Origin: Erysipelotrichaceae bacterium
GTDB lineage: Bacteria > Bacillota_I > Bacilli_A > Erysipelotrichales > Erysipelotrichaceae
Reading direction: 5' to 3'
Length of the DNA stretch: 13,488 bases
NCBI GenBank assembly: GCA_021442745.1
Contig: JABUSI010000100.1
Coordinates: forward strand, 1-13,488
The position numbers and the translations under genes were made by a program. Below are positions 6,177 through 13,004 of the stretch, in pieces. Within the stretch, counting starts at the first letter, position 1, and each line of letters starts with the position of its first letter. Below the pieces are notes generated by a model. The model worked only from the letters and a program-made list of their open reading frames with translations. It had not been told where the DNA came from and did no database searches.

Positions 6177-7466
6177 ATGATTAAAGCTGTAGTAGGCGCC
6201 AACTGGGGCGATGAAGGAAAAGGTAAGATTACGGATTTGCTGGCACAGGAAGCAGATATTATCGTACGGTTCCAGGGAGGAGCCAATGCCGGTCATACCA
6301 TTAAGAATCACTATGGTAAATTTGCGTTGCATACTTTGCCTTCCGGTGTATTCTATGATCATACAACAAGCATTATCGGAAATGGTGTGGCACTGAATAT
6401 TCCGGTATTGGTCAATGAAATCAAATCCATTACAGACAAAGGCGTTCCGACACCGAAAATTCTGGTTTCCGATCGCTGCCAGATTGTAATGCCGTATCAT
6501 ATTCTGTTCGACCAGTATGAAGAAGAACGGCTGGGAAAGAATGCGTTTGGGTCCACTAAGAGCGGCATTGCACCGTTCTATTCCGATAAGTATGCGAAAA
6601 TCGGATTCCAGGTAAATGAATTATTCGATGATGAATTACTGAAAAGCAAGATTGCCAACGTATTGGAAACCAAGAACACGTTACTGAAGTATATGTATAA
6701 CAAGCCGGCAATTAATCCGGAAGACCTGCTGAATACGTTGCGTGAATACCGTGATATGATTGCGCCATACGTCTGTGATACTTCCGCATATCTGTATCAG
6801 GCAATCAAGGAGAACAAAACGATTTTACTGGAAGGGCAGTTAGGTACGATGAAGGATCCGGATCACGGAATTTATCCGATGGTTACCAGTTCATCTACAT
6901 TGGCGGCATACGGGGCAATCGGTGCCGGTGTACCGCCATATGAAATCAAGCAGATTATTACCGTATGCAAGGCATACAGCTCTGCGGTAGGTGCCGGTGC
7001 GTTTGTATCTGAGTTATTTGATGAAGAGGCAGAAGAACTGCGTCGGCGCGGAGGTGACGGAGGTGAATACGGTGCAACAACCGGAAGACCGAGAAGAGTC
7101 GGCTGGTTTGACTGTGTCGCAAGTAAGTACGGATGTCGTTTGCAGGGAACAACAGACGTTGCGTTTACCGTTCTTGATGTGCTGGGATATCTCAAAGAGA
7201 TTCCGGTATGTGTCGGATATGAAATTGACGGGGAAGTGACGACGGAATTCCCGGTAACTTCCAGACTGGAAAAAGCAAAACCGGTATACAAAGTGTTACC
7301 GGGATGGTGCTGCGATATTACCGGTATTACGAAATATGAAGAGTTACCGGAAAATTGTCGGAATTATATCGAGTTTATCGAACAACAGATCGGATATCCG
7401 GTTACCATGGTATCCAACGGCCCTCGCAGAGAAGATATTATTTACAGAACAAGTAAGCTGAAATAA
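6177..7466 (+). CDS. purA: Adenylosuccinate synthetase, variant clade
   Basis: Makes adenylosuccinate from IMP, aspartate and GTP, the committed step to AMP, with PurB completing the path. The 429-residue length is normal. Present are GANWGDEGKGKITD (7-20, with catalytic D12), GGANAGHT (34-41, with H40), DHGIYPMVTSSST (229-241), TTGRPRRVGWFD (301-312, IMP and GTP arginines) and the C-terminal base-binding region SNGPRRED. Several positions depart from the classical enzyme: FGSTKSGIAPFYSDKY (124-139), where the usual GRGIGPAY carries an arginine that contacts IMP across the dimer; EGQLG (219-223) in place of EGAQG; and YSSAVGAGAF (267-276) in place of TTRVGxGPF. I believe these mark a clade common in anaerobic Firmicutes, so function is likely intact. 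The AAAGGAGA ribosome-binding site fixes the start. Confidence 0.95.
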   Translation: MIKAVVGANWGDEGKGKITDLLAQEADIIVRFQGGANAGHTIKNHYGKFALHTLPSGVFYDHTTSIIGNGVALNIPVLVNEIKSITDKGVPTPKILVSDRCQIVMPYHILFDQYEEERLGKNAFGSTKSGIAPFYSDKYAKIGFQVNELFDDELLKSKIANVLETKNTLLKYMYNKPAINPEDLLNTLREYRDMIAPYVCDTSAYLYQAIKENKTILLEGQLGTMKDPDHGIYPMVTSSSTLAAYGAIGAGVPPYEIKQIITVCKAYSSAVGAGAFVSELFDEEAEELRRRGGDGGEYGATTGRPRRVGWFDCVASKYGCRLQGTTDVAFTVLDVLGYLKEIPVCVGYEIDGEVTTEFPVTSRLEKAKPVYKVLPGWCCDITGITKYEELPENCRNYIEFIEQQIGYPVTMVSNGPRREDIIYRTSKLK

Positions 7467-7490
7467 AAAAACCGGAGTCATCCGGTTTTT
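7467..7490. terminator. Bidirectional terminator between purA and tldE
   Basis: AAAAACCGGA pairs with TCCGGTTTTT across GTCA. The core is CCGGA/TCCGG with A-T extensions, so there is a U run in both transcription directions. It begins at the base after the purA stop and runs into the first two bases of the minus-strand stop codon (7489-7491). Confidence 0.9.
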
Positions 7491-8778
7491 ACTTTTGCAA
7501 GGTGATATCTGTAAAGATTCCCCATTTCGGTCCTTTGTAAGATGTACCTCTTGTGGAACTGCAATCGGTATCTGCTGAGAAACGAACTGTCTTGATGGAA
7601 TTGAAAATGTTTCCGCTCAATGAGAATCCGGTTAACGGGATTACCGTATTTCCGTTTTTGTATAAGGCTAACCGTACTTCACCACCGAAATATCCGCTGG
7701 ATTGTTCCAGCTGCGGTGCCGAGAAGTTACAGATTTCAATATGTGGCTGATTAAAATATTCGTCGTTTACAGGCTCATAGCCGCTTATAACGAAACAAGG
7801 GTATTGTCCTGTAACAGTATCCTGATTCAGATATGTACCGGTCTTTAAATCGCCCCAGAGAGATACAGCTTTTCCTTTTTCGACGATTGTTGTTTCCGTT
7901 AACGGATAACCGTGAGCGTCTACCGGTCTGCCGGTCAGACATCCTTCTTCCATACCTTTCATCGTAACGGTAAACGGGTTTTCGGACAGTATATCGTTTA
8001 CCGAATAGTGATTGGAATGATAGAACGTACTGCGGTAGTTGAGTTCTTCCGCAAATGCGTTCATAAACATGGCAAACATATCACCTTTTATATAAACCGG
8101 TGTATCTGACGGAATATCCGTATCGGCGAGTTTCTTTGCGTTGGCGCGGTACTTTACATAATGCAAAGCTTCTTCAATATCTTTGGTAATCTGTTCATAA
8201 CACAAATCGCTTCGACGGGTGGAATAATACAATTCCACTTCTTCTTTACCTTTGTAGGTCGGAATGGTTTCAATGAAATAGGAATAGTTGTTGTATCTGG
8301 CATCCACACCGTTGGAATTGATGAAGTGCGTTGTTTTGGTGTCAACAAAGATTTCCGTAGCGTTCAATGATTCGTTTTCTTCTGTTTTTGCGCGGAAAAC
8401 AGCTTCGGCTACGTTTTTCAGAATTTCATCATCAGATACCGGAAGCAGCGTTACGGAATCCAGAGGCTTTTGATACGGTGTTAACGGGTATTGTGGATTC
8501 AATGCCAGTTTTGCCTTGGATAATGTGGATTCAATCTTATCGTGAATGGTTTGTTCGGTGTCAGCAGCAATGACATTGAAAGAAGAAGTGCCTTTCTTGT
8601 CGTCAATGTTGACATACAGATTGCAGGAAAGACTTGTTGTATCGTTGGAACGCAATGTTTCCAGCTTATCAAAAACGTAATAGGCTTGTTTGCTTGTCTG
8701 TGTAATTTCTGTGATTTCGTATTCATTGACAGCAGTATTGTTTTTGATCAACTGTTCGATTTGTCTGATGTTCATCAT
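7489..8778 (-). CDS. tldE: TldE/PmbA-family subunit of the TldD-TldE peptidase
   Basis: The partner subunit of TldD. In characterised TldD/E systems the two form a barrel-shaped heterodimer that degrades unfolded peptides and trims some modified peptides, with the metal site supplied by TldD. The 429-residue protein has no HExxxH motif, as expected for the non-catalytic member. Its N-terminal half holds the weakly conserved alpha/beta domain. The C-terminal half carries family features, including a CLTGRPVDAHGYPL stretch, ETTIVEKGKAVSLWGDLKTG, the GGEVRLALYKNG region and GFSLSGNIFNSIKTVRFSAD (from residue 384). The start codon overlaps the TldD stop as ATGA (8775-8778), showing tight coupling; a second ATG follows at once, so the protein may begin one residue later. 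No candidate peptide substrate lies nearby. Confidence 0.9.
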   Translation of the reverse strand: MMNIRQIEQLIKNNTAVNEYEITEITQTSKQAYYVFDKLETLRSNDTTSLSCNLYVNIDDKKGTSSFNVIAADTEQTIHDKIESTLSKAKLALNPQYPLTPYQKPLDSVTLLPVSDDEILKNVAEAVFRAKTEENESLNATEIFVDTKTTHFINSNGVDARYNNYSYFIETIPTYKGKEEVELYYSTRRSDLCYEQITKDIEEALHYVKYRANAKKLADTDIPSDTPVYIKGDMFAMFMNAFAEELNYRSTFYHSNHYSVNDILSENPFTVTMKGMEEGCLTGRPVDAHGYPLTETTIVEKGKAVSLWGDLKTGTYLNQDTVTGQYPCFVISGYEPVNDEYFNQPHIEICNFSAPQLEQSSGYFGGEVRLALYKNGNTVIPLTGFSLSGNIFNSIKTVRFSADTDCSSTRGTSYKGPKWGIFTDITLQK

Positions 8779-10160
8779 CCTAATTTAGCCCTCGCTTTCA
8801 AATGCGGTCCGCCATCGGCTACGTATACCCATTCTTTACAGCCTTTTCCGCACATACCCATACCATGTACTTCCAATTGATCGGAAACCATGGTAATGCT
8901 TCCCAGTAATTCCGTTACCGAACCGGAAATAACAACCGGAGCAACGATTTTGCCGGTAAATTTACCATTACGGATTTCCAGACCGTAAGCTGCGGTACAT
9001 TGAATCTGCCAGTTCTTCGGATCTTCCATACCGTTATCCGTATTGCACAGATAATATCCGTAATCGATGGATGCAATCATGTCATCCAGTTTATCCTTGC
9101 CGGGTTCAAAGAACGTATTGGTCATCCGGGTATAAGCTTTCCGGTCAAATCCCTGACGTCTGCCGTTTCCGGTAGGCTCCGTACCTAATTGATAGGCACT
9201 GAGGGCATCGCTGATGCCGGTCTGTAAGATACCGTCTTTGATAATCTGCGTGTCATGTGCCAGAATGCCGTCATCATCAAAAAAGTAGGAAGCGGCTGAG
9301 ATGCAGGATGCTGCACCGTCACGCATATTGACAACCGGCGATGCCACATACTTGCCTACATAATCCTTCGCTTTTGCGCGATTCTTCACAAACATATCCA
9401 TTTCAACACCATGACCGAAAGCTTCGTGAGCAATCAGTCCGGAAATACTCGGGTCTGTAATGACGTCATAAACACCCGGTTCAATTGCGGTAGCATCGAG
9501 TAAATGAAGAGCTTTTTCGGCAATTTCTTCTTTCATAGAGGATAGTTTTGTTAGAGTAAGAAGCGTATCACACTCGGCAGCGGTACCAAAATACTGCTGA
9601 ATGGTCTGACCGTCACGGACAACGGCAACGGCAGCGGCATTATTCCACTCGTAAAACTGGTCCAGTACACGCTTGGAAGATACGAAAACGGAACTTGTTT
9701 CCCGATGAACATACATGGTATGTACCATGATAATTCGTGAGTCATAATCCTGAAGATAGTTGCGTACTTCTGTTAAGCGTTGCATTACCTCTTCATCCGG
9801 TAATACGTGTAAATCCTCACGTTCGAAAGATTTTACCAGCGGTTGTTCTTCCATAAGTCTGACTTTGACATAACCGGTTTGATAGTGGTTCATGCTGATG
9901 TGTTCTTTTATGTTTTCAACAGTTAATCCTGCCACATCGTTGCAGGAATATTCTTTGAAGCAGGTTCCGTCATATACTTTAATCACGAATCCGCAATCGT
10001 CTTCGGATTCACTGACAGCACTTTCCCTGGTAGATGAAATGACTTTCTTGGACTTGGAATAGCTGCCTAAAACGGATACGTAGACATATTCCTTTTCCAA
10101 TTCATTGACCAGATCGATACAAACCTGTTTCCGGTCTTTTAAAAATTGATTCAATGACAT
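8775..10160 (-). CDS. tldD: TldD metallopeptidase, catalytic subunit
   Basis: A zinc-type peptidase of the U62/TldD family, working with TldE in the cytoplasm. The 461-residue protein contains the metal site HEAFGH (H245-H250, pattern HExxxH) within LIAHEAFGHGVEMD. The expected cysteine ligand near the C-terminus is C437 in HGMGMCGKG, and ADGGPHLKAR follows. Other family landmarks are DDDGILAHDTQIIKDGILQTGISD (295-318), GNGRRQGF (331-338) and TRMTNTFFEPG (344-354), corresponding to the family's RMTNT motif. The N-terminal half (1-220) is the substrate-channel domain. The start is supported by GGAGGT six bases before the ATG on the minus strand. It is first in a two-gene operon with tldE. In other bacteria the pair matures RiPP peptides or removes antitoxins; here there is no such neighbour, so a general peptide-clearance role is the safest reading. 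Confidence 0.95.
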   Translation of the reverse strand: MSLNQFLKDRKQVCIDLVNELEKEYVYVSVLGSYSKSKKVISSTRESAVSESEDDCGFVIKVYDGTCFKEYSCNDVAGLTVENIKEHISMNHYQTGYVKVRLMEEQPLVKSFEREDLHVLPDEEVMQRLTEVRNYLQDYDSRIIMVHTMYVHRETSSVFVSSKRVLDQFYEWNNAAAVAVVRDGQTIQQYFGTAAECDTLLTLTKLSSMKEEIAEKALHLLDATAIEPGVYDVITDPSISGLIAHEAFGHGVEMDMFVKNRAKAKDYVGKYVASPVVNMRDGAASCISAASYFFDDDGILAHDTQIIKDGILQTGISDALSAYQLGTEPTGNGRRQGFDRKAYTRMTNTFFEPGKDKLDDMIASIDYGYYLCNTDNGMEDPKNWQIQCTAAYGLEIRNGKFTGKIVAPVVISGSVTELLGSITMVSDQLEVHGMGMCGKGCKEWVYVADGGPHLKARAKLG

Positions 10161-10181
10161 TTTTTTACCTCCGCTTGTACC

Positions 10182-10210
10182 ATTTTACAACTTTGTTACA
10201 GACTTGAAAA
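10182..10210 (-). promoter_or_regulatory. Possible promoter of tldD-tldE
   Basis: On the minus strand TTTTCA (10205-10210), a 17-base spacer and TAAAAT (10182-10187) give four and five of six consensus matches. Transcription would start near 10175, just ahead of the GGAGGT ribosome-binding site. It overlaps the upstream region of the divergent GNAT gene, for which I could not pick a convincing promoter. Confidence 0.4.
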
Positions 10211-10226
10211 GAAAGAAGGTACCCGT

Positions 10227-10742
10227 ATGAATTTTACGTATAAACCGTTACGGACAAAAAGGTTGTTAATCAGAAAAATGGATGATTCGGATAGCAAAAA
10301 AACGGCGATTTTACTGTCGAACAGACAAGTTACGGAAATGTATATGGTTCCGGATTATAATTCGGCAGAGGGTTATATGGATCCGGGATGTAAAATCGCA
10401 GGGATGTCCCCTGATGAAACCCGGTTTGTAAGAGGCATCTTTCTTGATGATATACTGATTGGGATAATACATGATGTGGAAATCAGTGACTATGTGGAAT
10501 TGGGCTATGTGTTGAATCCGAAATATTGGAATCAAGGGTATATGAGTGAAACGCTGAACGAGTGTATCCGGTATCTGTTTGCGTACGGTATCGGTAAAGT
10601 ACGTGCAGGGGTATTTGAGGAAAATACGGCAAGTATCCGGGTGATGGAAAAGTGTAATATGAAAAGGATTCCGACAGAGGAAAGTATCATATACCAGGGT
10701 ATAACTCACGAAGTGATATATTATGAAATCGAAAAGGTATGA
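10227..10742 (+). CDS. GNAT-family N-acetyltransferase (RimJ/RimL-like)
   Basis: A 171-residue acetyltransferase of the same broad type as the protein at 4013-4522, but clearly divergent from it. The N-terminus YKPLRTKRLLIRKMDDSDSKK (residues 5-25) is the usual GNAT_3 opening. The acetyl-CoA region is VELGYVLNPKYWNQGYMSETLNECIRYLF (90-118), with WNQGYMSE replacing the standard QxxGxA loop. The second signature is EENTASIRVMEKCNMKRI (131-148). The ribosome-binding site AAGAAGGT (10213-10220) supports the start. It is divergent from tldD and ends exactly at the promoter of the nucleoside hydrolase gene, with no terminator between them, so it may contribute read-through to that gene. The acetyl acceptor cannot be predicted. 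Confidence 0.9.
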   Translation: MNFTYKPLRTKRLLIRKMDDSDSKKTAILLSNRQVTEMYMVPDYNSAEGYMDPGCKIAGMSPDETRFVRGIFLDDILIGIIHDVEISDYVELGYVLNPKYWNQGYMSETLNECIRYLFAYGIGKVRAGVFEENTASIRVMEKCNMKRIPTEESIIYQGITHEVIYYEIEKV

Positions 10743-10748
10743 TATACT
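10740..10748 (+). promoter_or_regulatory. Extended -10 promoter of the nucleoside hydrolase gene
   Basis: TGATATACT: the TGA stop codon of the GNAT gene supplies the TGn of an extended -10, followed by TATACT (10743-10748). The -35 is poor (TTATGA at 10721-10726). The start would be near 10755, shortly before the ribosome-binding site. Confidence 0.5.
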
Positions 10749-10771
10749 AATTACCTAAGGAGAGTTGAGTT

Positions 10772-11722
10772 ATGAAACATATTTTAATTGATGCAGATAC
10801 CGGGATTGATGACAGCGTGGCGATTTTGTACGCGCTGAAATCACCGAATATACACGTGGAAGGAATTGTTACATGTTTCGGAAATTCGGGAGCCGTACAG
10901 TCTGCAGATAACAGTTTGCGTCTGGTAAAGATTTCGCATTGCGGATACCACGTACCTGTTGTAGTTGGTTCAAATCTGTCAATTGACGGCGAATACGAAG
11001 AAGGACAGCCGGATATTCACGGAAGAAACGGAATCGGTAATGTGCAGTTGCCGGAACCGGACTATCCTGCACTGGATGTTGATCCTTCCGATTTTATCAT
11101 TCAGAAGGCAAAGGAACTGGATGGAGAACTGATTATTGTATCAACAGGAAGAATGACGAATCTGGCAAATGCGTTGATGAAAGAACCGAAGTTGCCGAAA
11201 ATGGTAAAAAAACTTGTCTCCATGGGAGGCAGCTTGCACGTACCGGGTAATGTCAGTGAACATGCGGAAGCTAATATTTACGGAGATGCCAGAGCGGCAG
11301 ATATGGTTATGAGAGCAGGGTTCAACATGCTGCTGGTAGGACTGGATGTAACCACCAAGACATTCATGACACAGGAAGTCATCGATAAGACGAGAAAACA
11401 TGTGCGTGAAGACTGTGTAGACAGTCTGAATTATATCGAACAGGCACTGCAGTTCTATTTTGATTTCCATCGAAGAGGGGAAGGTATGCTGGAAAAGAGC
11501 TTTACCCATGACCCGCTGGCAGTTTTACTGGCAGAAGATCCGACTTTAGGAATTTACGAAATGATAAGGGCATCCGTGGAGTATAAAGCGGAAGACTATA
11601 AGGGAAAGATTCTGACGGATTTCCGGTTCCATCCGGATTACAATCATGAAGCAATCGCCTATTGTATCCAGGTAAACAGTGACAAGGCAATCCGAAGATT
11701 ATTCAGTGTATTCCAGAAGTAA
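10772..11722 (+). CDS. Inosine-uridine preferring nucleoside N-ribohydrolase
   Basis: Hydrolyses ribonucleosides to free base and ribose in nucleoside salvage. The 316-residue length is standard for the IunH/RihA-C family. The N-terminal calcium and ribose site is IDADTGIDDSVAI (6-18; D9, D13, D14 match the family's D10, D14, D15). Further landmarks are DIHGRNGIGN (81-90), STGRMTNLANAL (124-135), MGGSLHVPGN (151-160), HAEANIYGDARAA (164-176) and the late catalytic pair THDPLA (H246, D247). No signal peptide is present, so it is cytoplasmic. AAGGAGAG (10757-10764) precedes the ATG. Substrate preference between inosine, uridine and others cannot be assigned, so I do not give a rih letter. It lies downstream of a GNAT gene and is closed by its own terminator. 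Confidence 0.93.
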   Translation: MKHILIDADTGIDDSVAILYALKSPNIHVEGIVTCFGNSGAVQSADNSLRLVKISHCGYHVPVVVGSNLSIDGEYEEGQPDIHGRNGIGNVQLPEPDYPALDVDPSDFIIQKAKELDGELIIVSTGRMTNLANALMKEPKLPKMVKKLVSMGGSLHVPGNVSEHAEANIYGDARAADMVMRAGFNMLLVGLDVTTKTFMTQEVIDKTRKHVREDCVDSLNYIEQALQFYFDFHRRGEGMLEKSFTHDPLAVLLAEDPTLGIYEMIRASVEYKAEDYKGKILTDFRFHPDYNHEAIAYCIQVNSDKAIRRLFSVFQK

Positions 11723-11723
11723 G

Positions 11724-11754
11724 AAAACCGAGCAATTGCTCGGCTTTCTTTTTA
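11724..11754. terminator. Bidirectional terminator between the hydrolase and the lipoprotein
   Basis: CCGAGC (11728-11733) pairs with GCTCGG (11738-11743) across AATT, flanked by AAAA on the left and CTTTCTTTTT on the right. It gives T-rich tails in both directions and serves both converging genes. Confidence 0.88.
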
Positions 11755-11775
11755 TTCTTACTTAATCTTTATTTA

Positions 11776-12216
11776 TTAGTCAAAATCCGGAACGACATAC
11801 CATCTTGCGTAAATAACATCACCGTCATCTACCTGAACCATATCGAATTTGCAGAAGAATTCTCCTTCAATTTCGTTTTCCAGTTCGTTTCCGTCCTTGT
11901 CCGTTAACCACCAGGTTACGCCATCGTTCAGAGTATCTGCAATATGTCCGTCGATGTTGCAGACAAACATAGCGAATTGTTCTTCTTCCGTAATCAATCC
12001 GGCTTCAAACAAAGCGTTTCTTAAGGATTGCCCCGGAGTAACCGTCAGTTCATACGGATACTCGGTTCCGTCTTCTTCCACCAGGATGAAGGAAGCGTGC
12101 GCCATGTTGTCTTCAACCGGTGTATTGGATTCTTCGGAAGGTTGTTCTTTTGAACCACAAGCCGTCATAGTCAGAGCCAATAAGACTGCCAAAAGTATTG
12201 TAAATAATCTTTTCAT
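11776..12216 (-). CDS. DUF4430 domain-containing lipoprotein
   Basis: A 146-residue secreted lipoprotein. The N-terminus MKRLFTILLAVLLALTMTAC has a basic start, a hydrophobic core and a lipobox ending at C20, followed by a Ser/Glu-rich linker (21-40). The remainder, from SFILVEEDGTEYPYELTV, has the DUF4430 pattern, a fold related to the C-terminal domain of cobalamin carriers such as intrinsic factor. Visible marks are SLRNALFEAGLI (64-75), VCNIDGHIADTLNDGVTWWLTDKDG (85-109), where the double tryptophan and following Gly are typical, and VDDGDVIYARWYV (129-141). Bacterial members occur on cell surfaces and may bind cobalamin-like or other ligands; the ligand is unknown here. The AGGAGG ribosome-binding site fixes the start. 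It is divergent from the YheO-like regulator. Confidence 0.85.
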   Translation of the reverse strand: MKRLFTILLAVLLALTMTACGSKEQPSEESNTPVEDNMAHASFILVEEDGTEYPYELTVTPGQSLRNALFEAGLITEEEQFAMFVCNIDGHIADTLNDGVTWWLTDKDGNELENEIEGEFFCKFDMVQVDDGDVIYARWYVVPDFD

Positions 12217-12243
12217 AGTATTTCCTCCTGTATCTATGTCATA

Positions 12244-12271
12244 ATGATACTATTTTTGAGAAAATAGTCAA
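12244..12271 (-). promoter_or_regulatory. Promoter of the lipoprotein gene with internal inverted repeat
   Basis: On the minus strand TTGACT (12266-12271), a 16-base spacer and TATCAT (12244-12249), five of six matches each. The spacer and the edge of the -35 hold the perfect inverted repeat CTATTTT-TGAG-AAAATAG (12250-12267, plus-strand reading), a plausible operator. Confidence 0.65.
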
Positions 12272-12326
12272 ATGTAAATCATTGAATATTTAATATTATT
12301 ACGAAATACCGTATCTTTTTGTTTTT

Positions 12327-12340
12327 TATAATGATAAAAT
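12327..12340 (+). promoter_or_regulatory. Candidate -10 region of the regulator-exporter operon
   Basis: A perfect TATAAT lies at 12327-12332, and directly after it TGATAAAAT (12332-12340) reads as an extended -10. Neither has a good -35. Either would place the transcript start within or next to the large inverted repeat that follows. Confidence 0.5.
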
Positions 12341-12361
12341 ATTCTTACAATGAGAATATTT
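12337..12361. repeat. 9-base inverted repeat ahead of the regulator gene
   Basis: AAATATTCT (12337-12345) and AGAATATTT (12353-12361) form a perfect inverted repeat with a seven-base spacer. It ends exactly where the GGAGGT ribosome-binding site begins (12362). A third copy of the half-site GAATATTT lies at 12284-12291. It could be a repressor operator at the transcript start or an RNA hairpin beside the ribosome-binding site. Confidence 0.6.
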
Positions 12362-12371
12362 GGAGGTAATT

Positions 12372-13001
12372 ATGAACAAAGTTACAGATCAATACAAAGA
12401 TTTGCTGGTTTTTTTTGCGGAAAGCACAACAAGTACCTGTGAATACATTTTGTTTGATTTAAGTCTGCAAGACTTTCCGGTAGTTATGCATATTAACAAA
12501 AGAGAGGGAAACCTGAAATGTGCACGCCGTTTGCTGAATACGGCATTGCAAAACGAAAAGATTATAAAAGCCGGGAAACTGACCAGAAGGTTTGAAACAA
12601 ACGATTACGGAAAACCTGTCAAAGTATCTTTGCTTTTTTTGAAAGAAGGAGATATTCCGGTCGGAGCGGTTGTTTTGTGTATTAATCTGGCACCGTACCT
12701 GGAGTTAAGTGCCAGACTCAATGAACTGACATATTTAAACATGGAAGAAATCGATCAGATTCCAATGGCGTATCCGTCGACCGAACCTGTCAGCCTGAAT
12801 ACCATATCTCATGTTATTGCGGAATATGGAATAGAGAAAGGACGGTTTACATTACAGGAACGTACGGAATTATTGTGTGATTTAATGGATCTGGATGTTT
12901 TTGAAATAAAAGGATCCATCGAGCGTGTTGCAAACGAAGTAGGGGTTTCCAAACAAACAATATATCGCGAAGTAGCAAAATTGAAAAAATACAGAGGGTA
13001 G
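12372..13001 (+). CDS. YheO-like PAS domain / helix-turn-helix transcriptional regulator
   Basis: A 209-residue DNA-binding protein. The N-terminal two thirds (about 8-115) resembles the YheO-like PAS domain: an opening helix, CEYILFDLSLQDFPVVMHINKREGNL, then TRRFETNDYGKPVKVSLLFLKEGDIPVGAVVLCIN (71-105), which is the family's KSSxxxIRDxxGxxIGxxCIN-like strand region. The C-terminal part, RTELLCDLMDLDVFEIKGSIERVANEVGVSKQTIYREVAKLKK (164-206), matches the HTH_22 module whose best-known member is the D-amino-acid regulator DauR/YheO of E. coli. Relatives sense small ligands. The start is the ATG at 12372 behind GGAGGT; an in-frame TTG at 12360 is rejected. The exporter gene begins three bases after the stop, so the regulator probably controls the exporter and perhaps the divergent lipoprotein. 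Confidence 0.83.
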   Translation: MNKVTDQYKDLLVFFAESTTSTCEYILFDLSLQDFPVVMHINKREGNLKCARRLLNTALQNEKIIKAGKLTRRFETNDYGKPVKVSLLFLKEGDIPVGAVVLCINLAPYLELSARLNELTYLNMEEIDQIPMAYPSTEPVSLNTISHVIAEYGIEKGRFTLQERTELLCDLMDLDVFEIKGSIERVANEVGVSKQTIYREVAKLKKYRG

Positions 13002-13004
13002 TTT

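Noticed and set aside
10175..10190. Inverted repeat TTGTA-N6-TACAA between tldD and the GNAT gene
   Set aside because: Five-base arms in AT-rich DNA are expected by chance. It overlaps the candidate tldD -10 but nothing else supports an operator.
4013..10742. The two GNAT genes as a recent duplication
   Set aside because: They share only family motifs, the surrounding residues differ widely, and their neighbours are unrelated.
12360..12371. TTG start for the regulator gene
   Set aside because: It overlaps the inverted repeat and the ribosome-binding site itself; the ATG at 12372 has GGAGGT correctly spaced.
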